Source: Oscillospiraceae bacterium
Lineage (GTDB): Bacteria > Bacillota > Clostridia > Oscillospirales > Ruminococcaceae
Direction of reading: 5' to 3'
Length of the DNA stretch: 64,000 bases
Assembly: GCA_025758045.1 (NCBI GenBank)
Contig: CP107208.1
Coordinates: forward strand, 2,232,001 to 2,296,000
Position numbers and translations under genes: made by a program. Position 1 is the first letter of the stretch. Every line of letters starts with the position of its first letter. Of the stretch, positions 16,809-25,974 are shown one piece after another. A model generated the notes under the pieces. That model had not been told where the DNA came from, searched no databases, and saw only the letters and a program-made list of their open reading frames with translations.

Positions 16809-17377
16809 AAGAAGCCGCCGAAATCAAAAAAATCCCCTGCGCGGTCTGCCGCGACCTGATGCCTCTGGTGCAGGACGGCGTAGCCAGCCCGGAAAGTGAA
16901 GCGCTGGTAAAAGCCCACCTGGCCGCCTGCCCGGCCTGCCGCGCTTTGCGGCAGAGGGCAGACGCCCCCGCCGTGCCGGAACTGCCCGCCCCGGATGACG
17001 GTAAGATCCTGCAAAAACTGCGCCGCCGATACAGCACCCATTTGCTGCTGCTGGCCTTTGTGGGCATTGCGGCGGGCGTGGCCCTGGGGTATACAGGCAG
17101 CGCCAACTGGGTCATCCTGTTCCTGCCGTGTGTCTGGACTGTTCTGACCTGCCGGGATACCGGCATGGGCAAGCCGCTGCTGCTGTTTACGCTGGGGCTG
17201 GCCGTGCTGGATGCTATCATAAAGCAGACGGCTTATTTGAAATCATTCTCGCTTAGCAATTTCTTATGGAATCTGGCGTCCGGCTGTATCTTGTACGCTG
17301 TTTTGGGCGGCATAGGCTGGCTGATCGGCTGGTTGCTGCACTATGCAAAGGAGAGTACCCATGAAAACAAAGAATAA
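16805..17377 (+). CDS. Zinc-finger anti-sigma factor, membrane protein
   Basis: A 190-aa protein with an N-terminal anti-sigma zinc-binding motif: CxxC at ~12-15, then H-x3-C-x2-C at ~39-46. Three to four membrane segments follow (~80-100, 105-122, 128-150, 165-185). ZAS-type factors hold the cognate ECF sigma factor at the membrane. It starts with a GTG that overlaps the sigma factor stop (GTGA), with AAAGGAGGG upstream. The inhibitory role is by family analogy. Confidence 0.88.
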   Translation: MKEAAEIKKIPCAVCRDLMPLVQDGVASPESEALVKAHLAACPACRALRQRADAPAVPELPAPDDGKILQKLRRRYSTHLLLLAFVGIAAGVALGYTGSANWVILFLPCVWTVLTCRDTGMGKPLLLFTLGLAVLDAIIKQTAYLKSFSLSNFLWNLASGCILYAVLGGIGWLIGWLLHYAKESTHENKE

Positions 17378-18158
17378 AAAGACGAAAACCATGCGCCGCC
17401 TGGCGCTGGCGGCGGCCCTGCTGCTGATTTTGGCGCTGCTGCTGGCCTTTGATGCCATCAACGGCGACCCGCTCAGCCAACAGTGGGCCATATACCGGGC
17501 TATTCGATATGCGGAAAAGCTATATCCGGAGGAAACATTTCACTGGGACCAGCGCACCGCCGCTGATGGACAGTTCTTCCACTATGTGGTATACGTTCAG
17601 TCTGACCAGAGCAGTGACACAAACTTTGCAGTGCAGACGCGGTTCTGGCTGCTGACTGATGATGAAATCCGGGGTAAGGAGCTTGAGCCAGACCATGTGT
17701 TCTGTGTAGACCACCGCTGGAACACCGCTTACCGCCTGGGGGATGAAGCTGCCCAGCAGGCAGCCGCGTATCTGACCGTGCAGGCCCCGGAATTAAACTT
17801 TGCATCTGTCTACGGCGCAAAGGGCAACACGGTAGAGATCGACCTTTGCTATACCGAGCAGGACGGCATGACCCCGGCTAACTATGTGGATGATCTGCCG
17901 CTGGATGCCGCCTTTGACAAAGCCCTGCTGCAAAAGGTGCCCAGCCGCCTGTGCGCACAAGTGCTGTGCGATGGAAAACCTACCGAGGCGGACATGCAAA
18001 CCGTCCTGCACACCCTCAAGCAGGTGCTGGAAAGCAACGGCATGCCGATCACCTATTACGACATCACCCTTGTGCCCACCGGCGATTACGCTGACCACAG
18101 CGCGTTTATGGTGGATGTGTTGGAATCCGGCCTGACGTCCGCCGATACAATTGCATAA
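17361..18158 (+). CDS. Membrane-anchored extracytoplasmic protein of unknown function
   Basis: A 265-aa protein with a strongly basic N-terminus and one membrane segment or uncleaved signal (~12-31), then ~230 mostly polar residues outside the membrane. No family is recognised. The ATG at 17361 follows AAAGGAGAG by 6 nt and lies inside the end of the anti-sigma gene. The gene therefore belongs to the sigma/anti-sigma operon and may be a co-regulator or an output of that system. Confidence 0.8.
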   Translation: MKTKNKKTKTMRRLALAAALLLILALLLAFDAINGDPLSQQWAIYRAIRYAEKLYPEETFHWDQRTAADGQFFHYVVYVQSDQSSDTNFAVQTRFWLLTDDEIRGKELEPDHVFCVDHRWNTAYRLGDEAAQQAAAYLTVQAPELNFASVYGAKGNTVEIDLCYTEQDGMTPANYVDDLPLDAAFDKALLQKVPSRLCAQVLCDGKPTEADMQTVLHTLKQVLESNGMPITYYDITLVPTGDYADHSAFMVDVLESGLTSADTIA

Positions 18159-18159
18159 A

Positions 18160-18202
18160 AAATACCCGTATTGCCTTTTAGTAAGGCAGTACGGGTATTT
18201 TG
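18160..18202. terminator. Bidirectional terminator
   Basis: AATACCCGTA..TGCC pairs with GGCA..TACGGGTATT. A-rich on the left and TTTTG on the right, so it can stop both the sigma operon and, from the other side, the purine operon. Confidence 0.8.
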
Positions 18203-18208
18203 CTGTTC

Positions 18209-18265
18209 TGTAGGGGGCGATGCTTATCATCGACCCGCGGGCGGATGCAAGCATTCGCCCCTACA
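18209..18265. repeat. Dispersed palindromic element (TGTAGGGGGCGATG...CGCCCCTACA)
   Basis: Inverted repeat with TGTAGGGG and CCCCTACA as outer arms and an inner GCGGATGC/GCATTCGC pair. Same family as 28404-28435 and 14837-14890. It lies between the sigma operon terminator and the end of purB. Confidence 0.7.
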
Positions 18266-18282
18266 ATTTACGATGCAATAAA

Positions 18283-19719
18283 TCAGACGTTCAGCTCCAC
18301 ATGCTGGCCCAGGTCCTCTTTGTTGGCGTCCAGCACGGGCTGGATGACGTCACGCAGGAACTCGGTGACCTGCTCGGCGCTGCGGCCGGTGAAGGCCTCG
18401 GGGCTCAGCTCGGCCTCGATCTCCTCGCGGCTCAGGCCGAAGGCGGGGTCAGCCTCCACGCGGGCAATCATGTCATTGGGCTTGCCCTCCTGCTTGACCA
18501 CAGCGGCTGCGGCCACGGCATGCTCACGCAGGCGCTCGTGCAGCTCCTGACGGTCGCCGCCCTTCTTGACGGCCTTCATCATGATGTTCTCACTGGCCAT
18601 AAACGGCAGCTCAGCCATCACCCGGGCACGCACGACCTTGGGGTAAACCACCAGACCGTCCGAAACATTCAGCAGGATGTTCAGGATAGCGTCAGCGGCC
18701 AGGAAGCCCTCGGCCATCGCAATGCGCTTGTTGGCAGAGTCGTCCAGCGTACGCTCAAACCACTGGGTGCCGGCGGTCATGGCGGGGTTCAGCACGTCCA
18801 CCATCAGGTAGCGGCTCAGGGCACAGATGCGCTCACACCGCATGGGGTTGCGCTTGTAGGGCATGGCCGAGGAACCGATCTGGTTCTTCTCAAACGGCTC
18901 TTCCATCTCTTTAAAGTTGGCCAGCAGGCGGATGTCGGTGGCCATCTTCATGGCGCTCTGGCCCAGGCCTGCCACGGCGGACAGCACATTGTAGTCCACC
19001 TTGCGGCTGTAGGTCTGGCCGCAGACAGGCACGACCTTGGTAAAGCCCATCTGGGCGCAGACGTCAGCCTCGACGGCCTTGATCTTGGCGGAATCGCCGC
19101 CGAACAGCTCCATAAAGCTGGCCTGGGTGCCGGTGGTACCCTTGACGCCGCGCAGCGCCAGCTGGCCGATCTGGTGGTCGATCTCCTCCAAATCCATGTA
19201 CAGCTCGTTCATCCACAGGGTGGCGCGCTTGCCGACGGTGGTCAGCTGGGCGGGCTGGCAGTGGGTGTAGGCGAGGCAGGGCATATCCTTGTACTCGTCG
19301 GCAAATTTGGCCAGGTTCGCCAGCACGCCGATGATCTTCTTGCGCACCAGCTGCAAAGCCTCGCGCATGATGATGACGTCGGTATTATCGCCCACATAGC
19401 AGCTGGTAGCACCCAGATGGATGATACCCTTGGCCTTGGGGCACTGCAAACCGTAGGCGTAGACGTGGCTCATGACGTCATGGCGCACCAGCTTTTCGCG
19501 GGCGATGGCATCCTCGTAGTTCACATCGTCCTTGTGGGCTTCCAGCTCGGCAATCTGCTCATCGGTGATGGCAAGGCCCTGCTTCTGCTCGGCCTTGGCC
19601 AGCGCGATCCACAGCTTGCGCCAGGTGCGGAACTTGTTGTCGTCCGAGAAGATATACTGCATTTCGTCGGAGGCATAGCGGGTCGAGAACGGGGAAATAT
19701 AACGGTCATGTTGTGCCAT
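18283..19719 (-). CDS. purB: Adenylosuccinate lyase
   Basis: A 478-aa member of the fumarase/ASL superfamily that cleaves SAICAR to AICAR and adenylosuccinate to AMP. The superfamily signature is present as SSAMPYKRNPMRCER (~288-302), with HLGATSCYVGD near ~101-111 and TQASFMELFGGD near ~197-208. Normal length for this longer ASL subtype. It is the last gene of the minus-strand purine operon, 20 bp after purL. Confidence 0.96.
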   Translation of the reverse strand: MAQHDRYISPFSTRYASDEMQYIFSDDNKFRTWRKLWIALAKAEQKQGLAITDEQIAELEAHKDDVNYEDAIAREKLVRHDVMSHVYAYGLQCPKAKGIIHLGATSCYVGDNTDVIIMREALQLVRKKIIGVLANLAKFADEYKDMPCLAYTHCQPAQLTTVGKRATLWMNELYMDLEEIDHQIGQLALRGVKGTTGTQASFMELFGGDSAKIKAVEADVCAQMGFTKVVPVCGQTYSRKVDYNVLSAVAGLGQSAMKMATDIRLLANFKEMEEPFEKNQIGSSAMPYKRNPMRCERICALSRYLMVDVLNPAMTAGTQWFERTLDDSANKRIAMAEGFLAADAILNILLNVSDGLVVYPKVVRARVMAELPFMASENIMMKAVKKGGDRQELHERLREHAVAAAAVVKQEGKPNDMIARVEADPAFGLSREEIEAELSPEAFTGRSAEQVTEFLRDVIQPVLDANKEDLGQHVELNV

Positions 19720-19739
19720 GGGAAAAGTCCTCTACTTTC

Positions 19740-22700
19740 TTACAGCTTAAAATAGTTCACGCCGCCCTCAAAGATAGGCTGGTACTTGTCGCCGGTAACG
19801 TTCTTGTACAGGCGTTCGCCGTAGCGTTCGCTGTGGCCCATTTTGCCAAAGACGCGGCCATCCGGGCTGGTGATGCCCTCGATAGCCATTACGGAGCCGT
19901 TGGGGTTGTAGCGCAGGTCCATGGTGGGCTGGCAGGTCAGGTCGACGTACTGGGTGGCGATCTGGCCGTTGTCGATCAGCTGGTTCAGCAGCGTCTGACT
20001 GCAGACAAAGCGGCCCTCGCCGTGGCTGATGGCGATCAGGTGCTCATCGTTGATGTCGCAGCGGCTCAGCCAGGGACTCTTGTTGCTGGCAACGCGGGTG
20101 CGCACCAGCATGCTCTGGTGGCGATGGATGGTGTTGAAGGTCAGGGTCGGGTCATCGGCCGTGATGGGGCGGATCTCGCCGTAGGGGACCAGGCCCAGCT
20201 TGATGAGAGCCTGGAAGCCGTTGCAGATGCCCAAGGCCAGGCCGTCGCGCTGGTTCAGCAGGCGGTTGACGGCATCGGCCACAGCGGGGGAGCGGAAGAA
20301 CGCCGCGATGAACTTGGCGGAGCCGTCCGGCTCGTCACCGCCGGAGAAGCCGCCCGGCAGCATCAGGATCTGGGCTTCGTCCAGCTCCTTGACCAGGGCT
20401 TCACAGCTCTCGGCAACATCGGCGGGGGTCAGGTTTTTCAGCACCAGAATGTGCGGGTCGCCGCCGGCCTGGCGGAAGGCGCGGGCGGTATCATACTCAC
20501 AGTTGGTGCCGGGGAAGACGGGGATGATGACCCGCGGGGTAGCCAGGCGCACAGCGGGGGCCACGCGCTTGTTGGTGGGGCAGTCATGCTCCAGCGCAGG
20601 CACAGTCGGGCCGGCCTTGCGGTAGGGGAAGACCGGCTCCAGCTTGGCTTCCCACTTCTCCTGCAGCTTGGCCAGGTCGATCATCTCTTTGCCGGCTTCC
20701 AGCGTGTAGTCCACGGTGGTAAAGCCCAGGAACTCGCCGGCGGACGGGTCCAGCAGCTCCAAAATCACGCTGCCGTAAGCGGGCTTGAACAGGTCGTTGA
20801 AGTTCAGGTCGTTGGAGAGCTGCAGGCCCACATGGTTGCCCACGCACATCTTGAACAGGGCCTCGGCAACGCCGCCGTAACCGGGGGTAGCGGCAGACAG
20901 CACCTTGCCTTCGTCGATCATCTGCTCGACGGTCTTGTAGATGGCGATCAGGCTGCCGATTTCGGGCAGGCCGTCCTTATACTGGGGACGCAGCAAAACA
21001 ACGGCGCTGTTGGCTTTCTTGAACTCGGGGCTCTGCACATCGCGGGTATTGCCGATGGCGGTGGCAAAGCTGACCAGCGTGGGGGGAACATCCAGGCCTT
21101 CAAAGCTGCCGGACATGGAGTCCTTGCCGCCGATGGAGGCAATGCCCAGGCCCATCTGGGCATCCAGGGCACCCAGCAGGGCGGCCAGCGGCTTGCCCCA
21201 GCGCTCGGGCTTGTCGTTCATGTGCTCAAAGTATTCCTGGAAGGTCAGGTACATATTCTCGTGGTGGAAACCGGCGCACACCAGCTTGGTGATGCTCTCG
21301 ACCACGGCCAGATAAGCGCCGCGGTAGGGGTCGGCCTCGGTCAGGTAGGGGTTGAAGCCCCAGGCCATGCCGGAGCAGGTGGTGGTCTCGCCGTCCACGG
21401 GCAGCTTGGCAGCCATGGCCATGGAGGGGGTCAGCTGGTACTTGCCGCCGTAGGGCATCAGCACAGTGGCTGCGCCGATGGTGGAGTCGAAGCGCTCGCC
21501 CAGACCCTTCTGGCTGCAGACGTTCAGGTCGGAGACCAGGTGCTCCATCTTCTGCTCAAAGGTAGCACCGGCAAACTGGGGCTGCCAGACATGACCCTTG
21601 AGGATGTGTACGTTGGCGTGACGCTCGGCACCGTTGGAGTTCAGGAACTCGCGGGAGAGGTCGACGATGGCCTTGCCGTTCCAGAATTCGCGCATGCGCT
21701 TTTCCTCGGTAACGGTGGCAACGATCGTAGCTTCGAGGTTTTCCTCGGCGGCGTACTGCATAAAGGTCTCGGCATCCTCGGCAGCGACAGCCACGGCCAT
21801 ACGCTCCTGGCTCTCGGAGATGGCCAGTTCGGTGCCGTCCAGACCCTCGTATTTCTTGGTGACCTTGTTCAGGTCGATCTTCAGACCGTCGGCCAGCTCA
21901 CCGATGGCAACAGAGACACCGCCTGCGCCAAAGTCGTTGCAGCGCTTGATGAGGCGGCAGGCATCCTCGCGGCGGAACAGACGCTGCAGCTTACGCTCGA
22001 TGGGGGCGTTGCCCTTCTGCACCTCGGCACCGCAGGTCTCCAGGCTGGTCAGCTTGTGGGCCTTGGAGGAGCCGGTGGCGCCGCCGATGCCGTCACGGCC
22101 GGTGCGGCCGCCCAGCAGGATGACCACATCGCCGGGGGCGGGTTCCTCGCGGCGGACATGGCTGGCAGGCGTTGCGCCCACGACTGCGCCGATCTCCATG
22201 CGCTTGGCAGCGTAGCCGGGGTGATACAGTTCAGAGACCTGGCCGGTGGCAAGGCCAATCTGGTTGCCGTAGCTGGAGTAACCGGCAGCGGCGGTGGTGA
22301 CCAGCTTGCGCTGGGGCAGCTTGCCGGGCATCGTCTCGGAGACAGGCTTCAGCGGGTCGGCTGCGCCGGTCACGCGCATGGCCTGGTAGACGTAGCTGCG
22401 GCCGGACAGGGGATCGCGGATGGCACCGCCGATGCAGGTGGCAGCACCGCCGAAAGGCTCGATCTCGGTGGGGTGGTTGTGGGTCTCATTCTTAAAGAGA
22501 AACAGCCAGTCCTGCAGCTCGCCGTCGACATCGCACTTGATCTTAACGGTGCAGGCGTTGATCTCCTCGCTCTCGTCCAGGTTCTTCAGGATGCCGCGCT
22601 GCTTCAGGGCCTTGGCGGCGATGGTGGCGCAGTCCATCAGGGTGCGGTTCTTCTTGTCGCGGCCGGTCTCCTCGCGCAGGGCCATGTAGCGGTCAAAGGC

Positions 22701-23426
22701 AGCCTGCACCAGCTCGTCATCGATCTGCACGTCGTCCAGAATGGTGCCGAAGGTAGTGTGGCGGCAGTGGTCGGACCAGTAGGTGTCGATCAGGCGGATC
22801 TCGGTGATGGTGGGGTCGCGGTGCTCGGACTTGAAGTAGTCCTGGCAGAACTTGATGTCGGCGTGGTCCATGGCCAGGCCCTTCTCGTTGCGGAAGGCTT
22901 CCAGGGCATCGTCGTCCAGGGAGGTAAAGCCGGTCAGGGTCTCTACCTCGGTGGGGATGGCAAACTCCATCTTGAGGGTGCTGCGCTCCTCAAGGCTGGC
23001 TTCGCGTGCCTCGACGGGGTTGATGACGTACTTTTTAATGGCGGCGATGTCGTCCCCGGTCAAATCGCCCTCCAGCAGGTAGACGCGGGCGCTGCGTACG
23101 GTGGGGCGCTCGCCCTGGCTGAGCAGCTGGATACACTGACTGGCAGAGTCAGCACGCTGGTCAAACTGGCCGGGCAGGTACTCAACAGCAAAAACGTGCT
23201 GGGCCTCGGGCAGGGTGGTGTAGGTGGTGTCTACCGGCGGCTCGCTGAAGACAGTAGGGATGGCCTGCTGGAACAGGACGTTGTCGATACCCTCGACATC
23301 ATAACGGTTGATGAGCCGCAGACCTTTCAGGGCCTTAATGCCCAGCAGGTCGACCAGCTCGTGGCAAAGGCCCTGAGCCTCGCCGTCAAAACCGGGCTTT
23401 TTCTCAACATAAATGCGATATACCAT
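19740..23426 (-). CDS. purL: Phosphoribosylformylglycinamidine synthase (PurSQL fusion)
   Basis: A 1228-aa single-chain enzyme converting FGAR plus glutamine to FGAM. An N-terminal PurS-like part (~1-150) is followed by the synthase core, with TYWSDHCRHTTF (~219-230), ETHNHPTEIEPFGGAATC (~311-328) and a second AIR-synthase-like half containing GGKDSMSG. The class I glutaminase (~980-1220) has the nucleophile motif LGICNGFQ and a late histidine region. Its length is slightly below the gamma-proteobacterial form and typical of Clostridia. No separate purS or purQ is nearby. Confidence 0.96.
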   Translation of the reverse strand: MVYRIYVEKKPGFDGEAQGLCHELVDLLGIKALKGLRLINRYDVEGIDNVLFQQAIPTVFSEPPVDTTYTTLPEAQHVFAVEYLPGQFDQRADSASQCIQLLSQGERPTVRSARVYLLEGDLTGDDIAAIKKYVINPVEAREASLEERSTLKMEFAIPTEVETLTGFTSLDDDALEAFRNEKGLAMDHADIKFCQDYFKSEHRDPTITEIRLIDTYWSDHCRHTTFGTILDDVQIDDELVQAAFDRYMALREETGRDKKNRTLMDCATIAAKALKQRGILKNLDESEEINACTVKIKCDVDGELQDWLFLFKNETHNHPTEIEPFGGAATCIGGAIRDPLSGRSYVYQAMRVTGAADPLKPVSETMPGKLPQRKLVTTAAAGYSSYGNQIGLATGQVSELYHPGYAAKRMEIGAVVGATPASHVRREEPAPGDVVILLGGRTGRDGIGGATGSSKAHKLTSLETCGAEVQKGNAPIERKLQRLFRREDACRLIKRCNDFGAGGVSVAIGELADGLKIDLNKVTKKYEGLDGTELAISESQERMAVAVAAEDAETFMQYAAEENLEATIVATVTEEKRMREFWNGKAIVDLSREFLNSNGAERHANVHILKGHVWQPQFAGATFEQKMEHLVSDLNVCSQKGLGERFDSTIGAATVLMPYGGKYQLTPSMAMAAKLPVDGETTTCSGMAWGFNPYLTEADPYRGAYLAVVESITKLVCAGFHHENMYLTFQEYFEHMNDKPERWGKPLAALLGALDAQMGLGIASIGGKDSMSGSFEGLDVPPTLVSFATAIGNTRDVQSPEFKKANSAVVLLRPQYKDGLPEIGSLIAIYKTVEQMIDEGKVLSAATPGYGGVAEALFKMCVGNHVGLQLSNDLNFNDLFKPAYGSVILELLDPSAGEFLGFTTVDYTLEAGKEMIDLAKLQEKWEAKLEPVFPYRKAGPTVPALEHDCPTNKRVAPAVRLATPRVIIPVFPGTNCEYDTARAFRQAGGDPHILVLKNLTPADVAESCEALVKELDEAQILMLPGGFSGGDEPDGSAKFIAAFFRSPAVADAVNRLLNQRDGLALGICNGFQALIKLGLVPYGEIRPITADDPTLTFNTIHRHQSMLVRTRVASNKSPWLSRCDINDEHLIAISHGEGRFVCSQTLLNQLIDNGQIATQYVDLTCQPTMDLRYNPNGSVMAIEGITSPDGRVFGKMGHSERYGERLYKNVTGDKYQPIFEGGVNYFKL

Positions 23427-23440
23427 TGTATATTCCTCCG

Positions 23441-24724
23441 TTACTGCATCGCAGCCAGCGCTCTTGCGCCGATGTCGCTGCGCTTGTGCAGCTTGTCAAA
23501 GTGGATGCTCTCGCTGGCAGCGTAGGCTTTTTTCAGTGCCTCGGGCAGGGTGGCGGCGGTGGCCGTCACGCCCAGCACACGGCCGCCGTTGGTGACTAGC
23601 TTGCCCTCCTTGATGGCGGTGCCCGCATGGTAGACGGTCACGTCGGCGGCATCCAACTGGCCCTCGGTCAGGCCGGTGATCTCCTTGCCCTTCTCGTAGG
23701 CGAGGGGATAGCCGCCGCTGGCCAGAATGACACAGGCGGCAGCGCCGTCGCTGAACTTGACCTCGGTCTTATCCAGCGTGCCGTTGGTGGTAGCCTGCAT
23801 CACGGTCAACAGGTCGCTTTCCAGCAGGGGCAGCACCACCTGGGTCTCCGGGTCGCCAAAGCGGCAGTTGTACTCGATGACCTTGGGGCCGTCGGGGGTC
23901 AGCATCAGGCCAAAGTAAAGGCAGCCCTTAAAGGGGCAGCCCTCGGCCTGCATGGCGGCCACGGTAGGCAGGAAGATCTCCTTCATGCAGCGGTCGGCCA
24001 CGGCGGGGGTGTAGTAGGGGTTGGGGGCCACGGTGCCCATGCCGCCGGTGTTCAGGCCTTCGTCATGGTCCAGCGCACGCTTGTGGTCCATGCTGGAGAC
24101 CATCGGCTTGACGGTCTTTCCATCGCAGAAGGACAGCACGCTGACCTCGGGGCCGGTGAGGAACTCCTCGACCACCACATGATTGCCCGATGCACCGAAC
24201 TTTTTATCCAGCATGATCTCTTTCACGCCGTCGGCGGCTTCCTGCTCGTTCTGGCAGATCAGCACGCCCTTGCCCAGGGCCAGGCCGTCGGCCTTGATGA
24301 CCACGGGATACTTGCCCTCGGCACGGATGTACGCCATGACCTTAGCGGGGTCGTCGAAGGTCTCGTACTTGGCGGTGGGGATGCCGTATTTCTTCATCAG
24401 GTCCTTGCTAAATACCTTGCTGGCCTCGATGCGGGCCGCGGCTTTGTCGGGGCCAAAGGCCGGGATGCCGACCGCCGCCAGGGCGTCGACCATGCCCAAG
24501 GCCAGGGGGTCATCCTGGGCAACGACTACATAGTCAAAGGCTTCCTCTTTGGCAAAGGCGACCATGGAGTCCACGTCGGTGGCGGGGATGGCCTTGCAGT
24601 GGGCATCGTAGCTGATGCCGCCGTTGCCGGGTGTGCACCAGATCTCGGTGCAGAGGGGGCTTTTTTTCAGTGCGCGGATAATGGCGTGCTCGCGCCCGCC
24701 GCCGCCTACAACCAGAATTTTCAT
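23441..24724 (-). CDS. purD: Phosphoribosylamine--glycine ligase
   Basis: A 427-aa ATP-grasp enzyme making GAR from phosphoribosylamine and glycine. It begins MKILVVGGGGREHAI and has the ATP-grasp stretch VVIKADGLALGKGV (~139-152), DHKRALDHDEGLNTGGMG (~213-230) and EYNCRFGDPETQ (~285-296). The ATG at 24724 follows GGAGGAC. Part of the purine operon. Confidence 0.96.
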   Translation of the reverse strand: MKILVVGGGGREHAIIRALKKSPLCTEIWCTPGNGGISYDAHCKAIPATDVDSMVAFAKEEAFDYVVVAQDDPLALGMVDALAAVGIPAFGPDKAAARIEASKVFSKDLMKKYGIPTAKYETFDDPAKVMAYIRAEGKYPVVIKADGLALGKGVLICQNEQEAADGVKEIMLDKKFGASGNHVVVEEFLTGPEVSVLSFCDGKTVKPMVSSMDHKRALDHDEGLNTGGMGTVAPNPYYTPAVADRCMKEIFLPTVAAMQAEGCPFKGCLYFGLMLTPDGPKVIEYNCRFGDPETQVVLPLLESDLLTVMQATTNGTLDKTEVKFSDGAAACVILASGGYPLAYEKGKEITGLTEGQLDAADVTVYHAGTAIKEGKLVTNGGRVLGVTATAATLPEALKKAYAASESIHFDKLHKRSDIGARALAAMQ

Positions 24725-24791
24725 AAGCGTCCTCCTTGACAGCACAACAGCCCGCGACGAAAAATCGCCGCAGGCGAGTTGTTTTTTGCGT

Positions 24792-25973
24792 TTAATGATG
24801 GAACAGCCGGATGCCGCAGAACGCCATCGCAATGCCGTACTTGTTGCAGGTATCAATGACCTGCTGGTCCCGGATGGAGCCGCCCGGCTGCACAATGGCC
24901 GTTACGCCGCTGCGGCGGGCACGCTCGATATTATCGCCGAAGGGGAAGAAAGCATCACTGCCTAAGGCAACGCCGGTCACGGCATCCAGCCAGGCGCGCT
25001 TTTCGTCCAGCGTCAGCGGGGCGGGCTGCTCGGTAAAGGTTTCAGCCCAGACGTCATCGCCGATGACATCCTGCGGCGTATCACCGATGTAGACGTCGAT
25101 GGCGTTGTCGCGGTTGGGCTTGGCAATGTCGGGGCGGAAGGGCAGGTTCAGCACCTTGGGCATGTGGCGCAGCTGCCAGTTGTCAGCCTTCTGGCCTGCC
25201 AGGCGGGTGCAGTGCACGCGGCTCTGCTGGCCGGCACCTACGCCGATGGTCTGGCCGTCCTGCACGTAGCAAACGCTGTTGGACTGGGTGTACTTCAGTA
25301 CGATGAGGCTGATGATGAGGTCGCGGCGCTGCTCCTCGCTGATGAACTGGTTCTCGGTCACGATGTTCTGCAGCATCGTGGCGTCGCTGATGTCCAGGTC
25401 CTGACGGCCCTGCTCGAAGGTCACGCCAAAGACGGTGCGGGTCTCCAGCGGTTTCGGCTCGTAGGCGGCGTCGATCTGCACGATGGCGTAGTTGCCCTTC
25501 TTTTTGCTTTTCAGCACTTCCAGCGCGTCAGCATCGTAACCGGGGGCGATGATGCCGTCGGAAACTTCGTGCTGAATGAGCTTGGCGGTGGAGAGGTCGC
25601 AGACATCGGACAGCGCGATCCAGTCGCCAAAGCTGGACATGCGGTCGGCGCCGCGGGCGCGGGCGTAGGCGCAGGCCAGGGGAGACAGCTCGGTCTCGGG
25701 GGCAATGTGGTACATGGCGCGCAGGGTGTCATCCAGCGGCAGGCCGATGGCCGCACCGGCGGGGGACACATGCTTGAAGCTGGCGGCGGCGGGCTGGCCC
25801 AGGGCCTTTTTCAGGTCGCGCACCAGCTGCCAGGAGTTGAACGCATCCAGAAAGTTGATGTAGCCCGGGCGGCCGTTCAGGATCTGCACCGGCAGGTCGG
25901 AGCCGTCGGCCATGTAGATGCGGGCGGGCTTCTGGTTGGGGTTGGTGCCGTATTTCAGCTGAAATTCGTTCAT
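24792..25973 (-). CDS. Stand-alone AICAR transformylase
   Basis: A 393-aa protein equivalent only to the transformylase half of PurH; it formylates AICAR to FAICAR with 10-formyl-THF. It contains LNGRPGYINFLDA (~32-44), the catalytic region with AASFKHVSPAGAA (~63-75), GAGQQSRVHCTRLAG (~253-267) and the C-terminal GGSIRDQQVI..NKYGIAM block. There is no inosinicase (MGS-like) domain; that step is supplied by the adjacent PurO-type protein. The ATG sits 1 nt from the purO stop. Confidence 0.93.
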   Translation of the reverse strand: MNEFQLKYGTNPNQKPARIYMADGSDLPVQILNGRPGYINFLDAFNSWQLVRDLKKALGQPAAASFKHVSPAGAAIGLPLDDTLRAMYHIAPETELSPLACAYARARGADRMSSFGDWIALSDVCDLSTAKLIQHEVSDGIIAPGYDADALEVLKSKKKGNYAIVQIDAAYEPKPLETRTVFGVTFEQGRQDLDISDATMLQNIVTENQFISEEQRRDLIISLIVLKYTQSNSVCYVQDGQTIGVGAGQQSRVHCTRLAGQKADNWQLRHMPKVLNLPFRPDIAKPNRDNAIDVYIGDTPQDVIGDDVWAETFTEQPAPLTLDEKRAWLDAVTGVALGSDAFFPFGDNIERARRSGVTAIVQPGGSIRDQQVIDTCNKYGIAMAFCGIRLFHH

Positions 25974-25974
25974 A

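Noticed and set aside
19713..23525. A 1270-codon plus-strand frame opposite purL
   Set aside because: Same cause; purL motifs are intact on the minus strand.
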